A DNA stretch of 17,366 nt from Candidatus Taylorbacteria bacterium RIFCSPLOWO2_01_FULL_50_130 (GTDB lineage Bacteria > Patescibacteriota > Minisyncoccia > Phycocordibacterales > UBA10002), in contig MHSB01000005.1 of assembly GCA_001821155.1 (NCBI GenBank), positions 1 to 17,366 of the forward strand, written 5' to 3'. This document shows positions 1-5,652 of the stretch, piece after piece (position 1 is the first letter of the stretch; each line of letters opens with the position of its first letter). Position numbers and translations under genes: made by a program. The notes beneath the pieces are model-generated. The model had not been told where the DNA came from. It saw only the letters and a program-made list of their open reading frames with translations, and searched no databases.

Positions 1-177
1 TAGTATTGGTATCATGCGTCAGCTAAGATTATTCAACCTATAACCACGCGCTCGGTTGGAGAAACGCCCTGCGCTTGCGCAGGGTAGTTTACAGGGAGTA
101 CTTTGGTCCTTGTCGGAGGAGGGACTTATTCCCCTTAATAAAGTGGGTCAGTGGCTTGTTAGATTCCCCATCCAGCC

Positions 178-200
178 CCGTAGTTTGCGGCAAACTACGG
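178..200. repeat. Perfect 10-bp inverted repeat, REP or IS-end-like
   Basis: Arms CCGTAGTTTG and CAAACTACGG are separated by three bases. CCAG at 172-175 and CTGG at 201-204 can extend the stem past a two-base bulge. No run of T follows on either strand, so it is not an obvious terminator. It resembles dispersed palindromic repeats, but only one copy is in the window. Confidence 0.45.
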
Positions 201-333
201 CTGGAACACTCTCTTTAAGAAAGGGGGAATAGGAGGTGTGGATACTTATGCGCATAACCCCTCACACTCCACCAAGGCAACTCCCGAAAAATTTGCAAGG
301 CAATGAACCAAGATTAGTTTCCTGGAGACGAAA

Positions 334-365
334 GCGACCCGTTCCGCCATGGCGGAACGGGTCGC
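334..365. terminator. 32-bp perfect palindrome, possible terminator of the small Cys-rich gene
   Basis: The two 16-base halves meet at CCATGG (centre 349/350) and are exact reverse complements. It lies 29 bases past the stop codon of the minus-strand cysteine-rich gene. On that strand the stem is followed by TTTCGTCT, only a weak T-tract, so termination is plausible but not certain. Confidence 0.45.
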
Positions 366-393
366 GTTGCATCCCATTGCGGAGAAAGAAAAC

Positions 394-552
394 CTAGCAC
401 GTGCACTTGCTCTCGGCTTCGCTGCACTTTTTGCACTTCGGCACGCAGTGGCTGCCGCCGCACGCATGAGTTTCAACGCGTGCCAGAGATTCTTCCCCGC
501 ACATGTCGCACTTGTATCCGTCCGTGGGGCCTTCGCACTTTTTGCAATTCAT
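394..552 (-). CDS. Small cysteine-rich, probably zinc-binding protein (52 aa)
   Basis: The minus strand encodes a 52-residue protein starting MNCKKCEGPTDGYKCDMCGE and ending KCKKCSEAESKCTC. It has ten cysteines (residues 3, 6, 15, 18, 31, 36, 40, 43, 50, 52) and histidines at 29 and 35. Paired CxxC motifs at 3-6, 15-18 and 40-43 suggest two zinc-ribbon-like knuckles with a shared C-terminal cluster. The composition (Lys, Glu, Cys, Gly) is far from chance, and the other frames across this stretch give Ala/Arg-rich shadow peptides. No clear Shine-Dalgarno sequence precedes the ATG. It starts 24 bases after the micro-ORF chain at 577-878 and may share its transcript. Metal binding is inferred from the cysteine pattern; I do not recognise a named family, and no function is claimed. 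Confidence 0.8.
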   Translation of the reverse strand: MNCKKCEGPTDGYKCDMCGEESLARVETHACGGSHCVPKCKKCSEAESKCTC

Positions 553-576
553 AGGGGTAGGCGCTAAATACTTTTT

Positions 577-878
577 TTATCCCGTTAGAGACAGGGCGCG
601 GGCGATTATTTCGTCGCGGTCTCTATAGTTGCTGATTGATACCATCACCTCATGGCGTTCATCCTGTCGCCCAAAAGCGCTCTCGACCTCTTGCGGGATT
701 CATTCGACCTTTCGCGAAAGCATATCATAGAACGTCTCGCCGGTGTACTTTTTCATCGGTGTGGCTCGCATCGAATCACGCGACATTATGGGGGCGTTTT
801 CGTCTCGGATAATCCCTTTTTTTCTTTCAGACGTTTTGCGGTATACTGGCCTTGATGCATTTCAACGATATGCTCCAT
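577..878 (-). pseudogene. Broken gene or chain of overlapping micro-ORFs
   Basis: Three coding-like pieces follow each other on the minus strand. Piece A (878-786, 30 aa, starting MEHIVEMHQGQYTAKRLKEK) ends in TAATG, overlapping the ATG of piece B (786-700, 28 aa, ending FYDMLSRKVE). B ends in TGA, but the same frame stays coding-like to a TAA at 577-579 (ending YRDRDEIIARALSLTG). An A7 run in piece A (GAAAGAAAAAAAGGG) would allow a shift from the A frame to the B frame. A decayed gene with one frameshift and one nonsense codon is the simplest reading. Real translationally coupled micro-proteins are an alternative. I do not recognise the family. The opposite strand also has a 67-codon frame (652-855), which I judge a shadow. 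Confidence 0.35.
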
Positions 879-941
879 AATTATCACACAATGACTTGGT
901 CCGGATATATTTGATTATGATTTTTTCTAGTCAGCATTGTT

Positions 942-970
942 TTGACGTATTTATCTAAATCACCTAGACT
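942..970 (+). promoter_or_regulatory. Candidate promoter of the vitamin/folate-like operon
   Basis: TTGACG (942-947) and TAGACT (965-970) are separated by 17 bases, matching a vegetative -35/-10 pair at 5 and 4 of 6 positions. It is the best such pair upstream of the gene starting at 1112. A transcript from here would carry the inverted repeat at 986-1086 in its leader. Confidence 0.45.
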
Positions 971-985
971 TACGTATTTCATCCT

Positions 986-1086
986 TTTCTGACATTCCCG
1001 CGTAGGCGGAATCCAGTATTGGGTCGTTTGTTAAAGCCCTGGATTCTCGTTCCCCGCCTTCGCGAGGACAAGCTTCATGGGAATGA
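986..1086. repeat. Imperfect inverted-repeat element
   Basis: The left part contains CATTCCCGCGTAGGCGGAAT followed by CCAG. The right part runs from CTGGATT (about 1039) through CCCCGCCTTCGCGAGGA to CATGGGAATG (about 1085) and is largely its reverse complement, so the element folds back on itself. Sequences of the type CTGGATTCCCGC...GCGGGAATG are common dispersed intergenic repeats in many bacteria. One copy is visible here, placed between the candidate promoter and the first gene of the operon, so it may be transcribed as a leader hairpin. Confidence 0.6.
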
Positions 1087-1111
1087 CACCGATTGCGTAA
1101 GTCCTATCACC

Positions 1112-1843
1112 ATGAAATATCTTCACCAATTCATAACAAAGAAAAATATGCTCTTTATGGCCATTTTTGCGATTCTTGGATTTATCGTCTTACAGATTCC
1201 TGCGGCAGAACTCATGGGGTCGAAGGTCAAGTTTACCGTTTATGACGCTTTTGCGCCTGTCGCAGGTTCGTTTATAGGAAGCATTCCAGGCGTTATAGCT
1301 GTCTTCCTTATGCAGCTTTTTAATTTTCTGATTCATGGAGCGCAGATTGAAGATGCCGGAACAATTATTCGCTTCTTTCCCATGCTCTTTGCCGTACTCT
1401 ACTTCTCAAAGAAAAGAAAAGCGAATCTCATTGTCCCGCTCTTGGCCATCACCGCATTCATCGCGCATCCAATCGGTCGAACAGTGTGGTACTTCTCGCT
1501 TTTCTGGCTTGTTCCCATTGCCGCACATTTCTTTCGCGACCGATTTCTTCTTGCTCGCGCGCTTGGCGCCACGTTCACCGCGCACGCGGTTGGAGGCGCG
1601 CTGTGGATATGGGTCTTTGCGCTTCCCGCCCCAGTCTGGGATTCCCTTATTCCCATCGTGATAGCGGAACGATTACTTTTCGCGCTCGGCATCAGTGGGT
1701 CGTTCATTCTCGTTAACAATCTTCTTGGCTTTTGGGAGAAAAAACGTTTTCTCTACCCCGGCTTTTCCATTGACCAAAAATATCTAGCCCCCGCTCTTCG
1801 CGGTGATACACAACATGCGGCTACGACATCTTCCACGACGTAA
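1112..1843 (+). CDS. ECF-transporter S-component-like membrane protein
   Basis: The 243-residue protein is almost entirely hydrophobic, with about five to six membrane segments. The first begins near residue 10 (MLFMAIFAILGFIVLQIP). The stretch KFTVYDAFAPVAGSFIGSIP follows the pattern of vitamin-specific S components of energy-coupling-factor transporters, a substrate-loop motif leading into a glycine-rich helix (compare FolT and BioY). No EcfA or EcfT gene is in the window, which fits group II ECF systems that share a module encoded elsewhere. I chose the ATG at 1112; an upstream in-frame GTG-type opening near 1019 would read through the inverted repeat. The 3' end overlaps the next gene, indicating an operon. 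S-component identity is inferred from pattern and context; the substrate cannot be read from sequence alone, though the neighbours suggest a pterin/folate-like compound. Confidence 0.6.
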   Translation: MKYLHQFITKKNMLFMAIFAILGFIVLQIPAAELMGSKVKFTVYDAFAPVAGSFIGSIPGVIAVFLMQLFNFLIHGAQIEDAGTIIRFFPMLFAVLYFSKKRKANLIVPLLAITAFIAHPIGRTVWYFSLFWLVPIAAHFFRDRFLLARALGATFTAHAVGGALWIWVFALPAPVWDSLIPIVIAERLLFALGISGSFILVNNLLGFWEKKRFLYPGFSIDQKYLAPALRGDTQHAATTSSTT

Positions 1844-2357
1844 GACGCGTTTTATCGCATTTGTCGCCGCGAGCATTGACGGACGCATTTCACTGTCAGA
1901 AAGGACATTGCCACGATGGACAAGCAAGGAGGATTGGCGATTTTTCCAGCACGCAATTTCATGGGCGGACGCCGTTGTTGTCGGCCGCAATACCTACACA
2001 GCGGCTACAGTACGATTGCGCAGAAGAAATACGTTTGTTCTCTCAAGACGCTTTTCAGGGATGATACGCAGGGGAAATGTAACATTCGTGAATCCGGCGA
2101 ATTCTGACCTCGCGTCTTTATTTGCAATGTATAAAACAGTAGCCGTGCTAGGCGGCGGAGCGGTATATCGCTTCATGCTCCAAAGCGGGTTTTTGGACGA
2201 ACTCTTTGTTACCGTTGAGCCGCTCATCTTTGGGCGCGGGAAAGAGATGTTTGTCGGCGGCACTAGGACAGTTCGAACGCGCTTGCTCTCTATCCGAAGA
2301 CTTAATCGAACCGGCACGCTTCTACTCCACTACAAGATCAATCATCCCAAACCATGA
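1815..2357 (+). CDS. RibD C-terminal / dihydrofolate-reductase-like NADPH reductase
   Basis: This 180-residue single-domain protein belongs to the RibD_C/DHFR fold. It shows the N-terminal strand and loop FIAFVAASIDGRI (about 13-25), DAVVVGRNTY (52-61), the glycine-rich nucleotide loop VLGGGAVY (111-118) and the C-terminal strands FVTVEPLIFGRG. RibD_C proteins reduce pyrimidine or pterin-like substrates with NADPH, and stand-alone members can act as dihydrofolate reductases. There is no deaminase domain and no other riboflavin gene nearby, so a riboflavin role is less likely than a folate one. The start is uncertain: GTG at 1803 adds four residues. It overlaps the upstream gene by about 29 bases, and its stop shares ATGA with the next start. 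Family assignment is firm; substrate is inference. Confidence 0.8.
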   Translation: MRLRHLPRRKTRFIAFVAASIDGRISLSERTLPRWTSKEDWRFFQHAISWADAVVVGRNTYTAATVRLRRRNTFVLSRRFSGMIRRGNVTFVNPANSDLASLFAMYKTVAVLGGGAVYRFMLQSGFLDELFVTVEPLIFGRGKEMFVGGTRTVRTRLLSIRRLNRTGTLLLHYKINHPKP

Positions 2358-3058
2358 TTGTCCAACCTATCAAAACCCGTGTCTTTCAAGAGGGCGACGA
2401 TTTGTTTGCTTTCATCACGGCTTATGTTAAAGAACTTACGGAAAGAGCGGTAATTGTTGTTACCTCCAAAATCGTCGCGCTCGCAGAAAAACGGACGGCT
2501 ATAATCAAAAATGCAAAAACCAAGGAAAATTTGATACGCGCAGAAAGCGAGTTTGCCATTCCTACCAAGTATGTGTGGCTCACCGTAAAAGACGGAATGG
2601 TTATGGCTTCTGCCGGAATTGACGAATCAAACGCAAACGGCAAACTCATTCTCTTGCCGAAAGATAGTTTCAAAACGGCCCGCCTCTTACGCAACAAATT
2701 ACGACAAAGATATGACGTAAGAAACCTTGGTGTGCTGATAACTGATAGCCGTACGGTGCCGCTTCGCGCCGGAGTGACCGGCGTTGCGGTGGGCTACGCG
2801 GGCTTTCGCGGCATTAAGGACTACCGCGATACACCGGATATTTTCGGCAGAAAGTTTGAATTTTCTCGAACAAATATGGCCGACGGTCTTGCCGCCGCCG
2901 CAGTGTTAGTCATGGGTGAAGGGAATGAACGGCAACCCTTAGCGATTATTGAAAGTGCCCCGGTAGAATTCTCTGATAACGTAAACCGTCGAGAGCTCTA
3001 TATAGATATCCAGGAAGACATGTACCGTCCGCTTTTCTCAACATTTCCAAAACATTGA
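2354..3058 (+). CDS. CofE/FolC2-type gamma-glutamyl ligase
   Basis: The 234-residue protein matches the F420-0:gamma-glutamyl ligase family (COG1478). It has AVIVVTSKIVALAEKR near residues 32-47, AGIDESNANGKLILLP (87-102), VLITDSRTVPLRAGVTGVAV (127-146) followed by FRGIKDYRD and DIFGR, and NMADGLAAAAVLVMGEGNER (174-193). Family members join L-glutamate to a cofactor carboxylate using GTP in the F420 pathway. No other F420 gene is in the window. A CofE homologue in Chlamydia has been reported to act as folylpolyglutamate synthase (FolC2). Beside a DHFR-like enzyme and an S-component-like transporter, the folate role is the better guess here: polyglutamylation would trap imported folate. It begins in an ATGA overlap with the reductase. 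The F420 alternative would need fbiA/cofC genes elsewhere. Confidence 0.85.
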   Translation: MIVQPIKTRVFQEGDDLFAFITAYVKELTERAVIVVTSKIVALAEKRTAIIKNAKTKENLIRAESEFAIPTKYVWLTVKDGMVMASAGIDESNANGKLILLPKDSFKTARLLRNKLRQRYDVRNLGVLITDSRTVPLRAGVTGVAVGYAGFRGIKDYRDTPDIFGRKFEFSRTNMADGLAAAAVLVMGEGNERQPLAIIESAPVEFSDNVNRRELYIDIQEDMYRPLFSTFPKH

Positions 3059-3178
3059 GGAGACGATGATGCGGAATGGCTTCCTAAGCAATGCTTCCAT
3101 GGTGGCTTTTCAGACAGTTTCCAGGAAGATTCCTGCCGTTACCGCCCCAATCCACGCTAGACAAAGGCATCGAACTTT

Positions 3179-3628
3179 CTACTGTTGAGGGCGCAATTGG
3201 ATTGACTTCGCGGTGACGCTTCCGTCAGAATTGGCGGTTCCGTTTACAGTGATGTTGTTGCCGACTTCAAGATCGCTCAATGCGCCTGCCACAGATTTCG
3301 TGATTTCGGTTGAGTCGGAAAGAAACACGATTTTTGAACCGCCGTTCTGCAGTTTGACGGTTACGCTTTTACTTGCCCCGTAGGGAGCTTGCTCTCCTTC
3401 GGGGTCGTCTTTGGCGATGATTTCTCCGGCTGTAAATTCGCCTCCGCCTCTTTGGCCACTACCTGCTCCACCCCGAAAACTGCCGGCATTTGCGCCGAGT
3501 TCCTGCCCGCCTAAGTTTCGCCGAGAGAAATTTTGGCGGGTGCTTTCGGCGTATTTCATGCCGCCAAAGAAAGCTCCTCCACCGACCACCACTGCTGTTG
3601 CGATTACGATTACTATTAATTTATTCAT
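3179..3628 (-). CDS. DUF5666-like membrane-anchored extracytoplasmic protein
   Basis: The 149-residue protein starts with a hydrophobic signal/anchor (residues 4-22, LIVIVIATAVVVGGGAFFGG), then a Gly/Arg/Ser-rich linker (about 33-66), then a beta-rich domain: GEIIAKDD, SVTVKLQNGG, STEITKSVAGALSDLEVGNN, ITVNGTANSDGSVTAKSIQL. That series of short strands ending in a 'DGsvtAksI' strand is the pattern of DUF5666 domains, which have an OB-like fold. Molecular function is unknown. It is the last gene of the exporter operon, 55 bases after the permease, and its domain resembles that of the gene at 7476-8027. A role outside the membrane alongside the exporter is inference. Confidence 0.7.
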   Translation of the reverse strand: MNKLIVIVIATAVVVGGGAFFGGMKYAESTRQNFSRRNLGGQELGANAGSFRGGAGSGQRGGGEFTAGEIIAKDDPEGEQAPYGASKSVTVKLQNGGSKIVFLSDSTEITKSVAGALSDLEVGNNITVNGTANSDGSVTAKSIQLRPQQ

Positions 3629-3653
3629 ACGACTTTTAATTTGGTTATGATTA

Positions 3654-3676
3654 AGATCGTTCGACCAAAACGATCT
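3654..3676. other. Intercistronic hairpin within exporter operon
   Basis: Arms AGATCGTT and AACGATCT (8 bp) enclose a seven-base loop between the permease stop and the start of the DUF5666-like gene. On the operon strand no T-tract follows, so it is more likely an RNA-stability or processing hairpin than a strong terminator. Confidence 0.4.
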
Positions 3677-3683
3677 ATTTTAT

Positions 3684-4898
3684 TTATTCATATCTCAAAG
3701 CTTCAATGGGATTAAGCGATGCCGCTCTCCGAGCCGGGTAATAGCCGAAGATAATTCCGATTGCGGCAGACACGCCAAAGGCCAGGAGTATTGTGGAAAA
3801 TGAGACACTCGTTGCTATCCCAGCGAAACTGGAAACAAGAATCGATAGAATCCAACCGAGAGCGACACCGGCCACTCCTCCAAGAAAAGTTAGCATAACT
3901 GCTTCCGAGAGAAACTGCATTGAGATATCTTTTTTCTTCGCGCCTATGGCTTTGCGAAGCCCGATCTCCCGTGTGCGCTCGGTGACGGTCGTGAGCATCA
4001 TGTTCATAATTCCTATGCCTCCTACGATAAGCGAGATTCCGGCGATAGCGGCAAGAAAAATGGTAAAGGTATCTGTCACCTGCGTGAGCGCTCCCAAAAT
4101 ATCCGCTTGCGAGACAATGGAAAAATCAGGGCTTTGAGGGTCAACGCGGTGTTTTGCCACAAGCACGGCGGTCGCCTCTTCCTGAACTTGGGGCATAAGT
4201 TCTTTTGTTTCCACGCTGATAGCAATCGTTGAAAGAAAATCTGCCCCAGCAAGTATTTTTTGCATAGTGGCAAGGGGCACGAAAACCGCGTCATCAGGAT
4301 TAAAGAATCCCGCGCTTCCCTTTGCTTGAAGCACGCCGACAACTTTGAAAGTGACTTTGTTGATGCGAATTGTTTTGCCAATCGGGTCCGAATCGGCAAA
4401 AAGGTCTTTGGCAACCGTGGGTCCCAGTACCGCCACCCGGCCCATACTGCGTAGCTGGTTCTCCGCGATAAACGAACCCTGTTCAACGGAAACATTTCGA
4501 ACCTGTGGATATTCTGCGGTCGCTCCGATAATGGTTGAATTTGTATTATTGCCCGATGCAACTATTTGGAAACGCCGCTGAAGCTCCGGCGAGACATACG
4601 CGACTCCGGCAATCTGTTTAAGTACTTCTGCGTCATCGTTCGTGAGCGTCTGCGCAGAACCGCGGCCAGAAGAAACAATGCCTCTGCCGGGCTGGACGAC
4701 ACCGGGCAGTACGGTGAGAAGATTTGACCCAAGCCCCTCAATGCTTGATTGAATTTGCCCGCTTGCGCCCTGTCCGATAGAAACCATGGCGATAACCGAT
4801 CCAATGCCGATGACAATGCCAAGAATCGTGAGGCCAGACCTCGCTTTGTTTGCGGAAAGAGCGGCGTATGTTTCTTGTAGAATATCTTGGACTTTCAT
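3684..4898 (-). CDS. macB: MacB-like ABC transporter permease (FtsX family)
   Basis: The 404-residue protein has the MacB/LolCE/FtsX layout: a short cytoplasmic N-terminus, TM1 at about 20-42 (GLTILGIVIGIGSVIAMVSI), a large extracytoplasmic MacB_PCD domain (about 45-270), then three TM segments. The FtsX motif GGIGIMNMMLTTVTERTREI and GLRKAIGAKK lies in the loop after TM2, and the protein ends with the typical PARRAASLNPIEALRYE. The ATPase is a separate protein, unlike E. coli MacB, where both parts are fused. Its ATG overlaps the ATPase stop by four bases. With the upstream ATPase and MacA-like adaptor it should form a mechanotransmission exporter or envelope remodeller; the substrate cannot be read. 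The symbol marks the family only. Confidence 0.9.
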   Translation of the reverse strand: MKVQDILQETYAALSANKARSGLTILGIVIGIGSVIAMVSIGQGASGQIQSSIEGLGSNLLTVLPGVVQPGRGIVSSGRGSAQTLTNDDAEVLKQIAGVAYVSPELQRRFQIVASGNNTNSTIIGATAEYPQVRNVSVEQGSFIAENQLRSMGRVAVLGPTVAKDLFADSDPIGKTIRINKVTFKVVGVLQAKGSAGFFNPDDAVFVPLATMQKILAGADFLSTIAISVETKELMPQVQEEATAVLVAKHRVDPQSPDFSIVSQADILGALTQVTDTFTIFLAAIAGISLIVGGIGIMNMMLTTVTERTREIGLRKAIGAKKKDISMQFLSEAVMLTFLGGVAGVALGWILSILVSSFAGIATSVSFSTILLAFGVSAAIGIIFGYYPARRAASLNPIEALRYE

Positions 4899-5650
4899 TT
4901 TGTGCCGTGATTACCTACCCCGTACCGAACTTGTTCTGGTGCGGGGTGATTATTGATGACGCGCCGATTTTTGACTTTGCCATCTTCCACGATATTTCCG
5001 TCTCGAATATTGATGATGCGCTCGGCATGCTCGGCGACATAGGGTTCATGGGTGATTAAAACAATGGCTCGGCCTTGCTCTTGATGAAGTCTCTGAAAAG
5101 TATCAAGTACCATTTCGCCTGTTTTTGTATCCAAATTTCCTGTCGGCTCGTCAGCGAGCACAAGCGTCGGGTTATTCACGAGGGCTCGGGCAATGGCGAC
5201 CCTTTGCATCATTCCGCCAGAGAGCTGGTTTGAATAGTGATTCCAAAAGTTTTCCGGGAACGCTGAACCGTGCAGAGCTTCTTTCGCTTTACTTTCTCGT
5301 TCTTCTTTTGAGACACCGGCGTATACCAAGGGCAGTGTCACATTGCGAAGCACGGTGGCGCGGGGGAGAAGATTATATGCCTGAAATACAAAACCGATTT
5401 TTTGCATGCGAATGTCGGCCAGCTCGTCATCGGAAAGTTTTGACACATCCTTATTGTCGAGAAGATACTCTCCGCTTGTTGGCGTATCCAAGCATCCAAT
5501 AATATGCATGAGTGTTGATTTGCCAGAACCAGAAGGCCCCATGATGGCCACGAACTCACCGTCATTGATTTTGAAGGAAATATTCTTGAGCGCGTGGGTT
5601 TCCACCTCTCCGCTTTTATAAATTTTTGCGATGTTTTTGCACTCGATCAT
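4895..5650 (-). CDS. MacB/LolD-type ABC transporter ATPase
   Basis: The 251-residue nucleotide-binding subunit is complete. It has Walker A GPSGSGKST (38-46), Q-loop FVFQAYNLLP (Gln90), signature LSGGMMQRVAIARAL (143-157), Walker B LVLADEPTGNLDT (163-175) and the switch histidine in VLITHEPY. The DEPTGNLDT form is typical of the MacB/LolD/FtsE branch, which drives FtsX-family permeases. The usual LSGGQQQR is LSGGMMQR here. It overlaps the permease start (ATGA) and starts two bases from the adaptor stop, so the three proteins are translationally coupled. Function as the energy-coupling subunit is well supported by family and position. Confidence 0.93.
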   Translation of the reverse strand: MIECKNIAKIYKSGEVETHALKNISFKINDGEFVAIMGPSGSGKSTLMHIIGCLDTPTSGEYLLDNKDVSKLSDDELADIRMQKIGFVFQAYNLLPRATVLRNVTLPLVYAGVSKEERESKAKEALHGSAFPENFWNHYSNQLSGGMMQRVAIARALVNNPTLVLADEPTGNLDTKTGEMVLDTFQRLHQEQGRAIVLITHEPYVAEHAERIINIRDGNIVEDGKVKNRRVINNHPAPEQVRYGVGNHGTK

Positions 5651-5652
5651 AA

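Larger units (their letters stand above)
1..393. other. Gene-free, hairpin-rich stretch
   Basis: I find no convincing coding frame here. The stretch contains several inverted repeats: 67-84 (arms CCCTGCGC/GCGCAGGG), 178-200 (arms CCGTAGTTTG/CAAACTACGG, extended by CCAG/CTGG at 172-175 and 201-204), 232-270 (an imperfect GGAGGTGTGG/TCACACTCC stem enclosing the palindrome TTATGCGCATAA), and 334-365. The first two both sit next to a GTAGTTT motif. Such clusters can be REP-like repeats, ends of IS200/IS605 elements or folded untranslated RNA. Nothing in the sequence decides between these. Confidence 0.5.

Noticed and set aside
237..245. TGTGGATAC as a DnaA box and thus oriC
   Set aside because: One near match, no cluster of boxes, no dnaA or dnaN nearby.
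246..476. Minus-strand open frame of 76 codons, Ala/Arg/Ser-rich
   Set aside because: It overlaps the Cys-rich gene in another frame and crosses the 32-bp palindrome.
652..855. Plus-strand open frame of 67 codons
   Set aside because: It has no ribosome site and a shadow-like composition (many Arg, His, Phe, Ser). The opposite strand has more natural coding pieces leading into the Cys-rich gene.
577..878. UGA read as glycine (Gracilibacteria code)
   Set aside because: Other genes end in TGA in overlaps such as 2354-2357, and the large genes read cleanly with the standard code, so a recoded genome is unlikely.
1019..1111. N-terminal extension of the S-component-like protein
   Set aside because: It would translate the inverted repeat; the hydrophobic protein begins naturally at 1112.
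3059..3178. Shared terminator between the convergent operons
   Set aside because: Only very short stems (such as CAGGAA/TTCCTG) and no T-tract; not supported.
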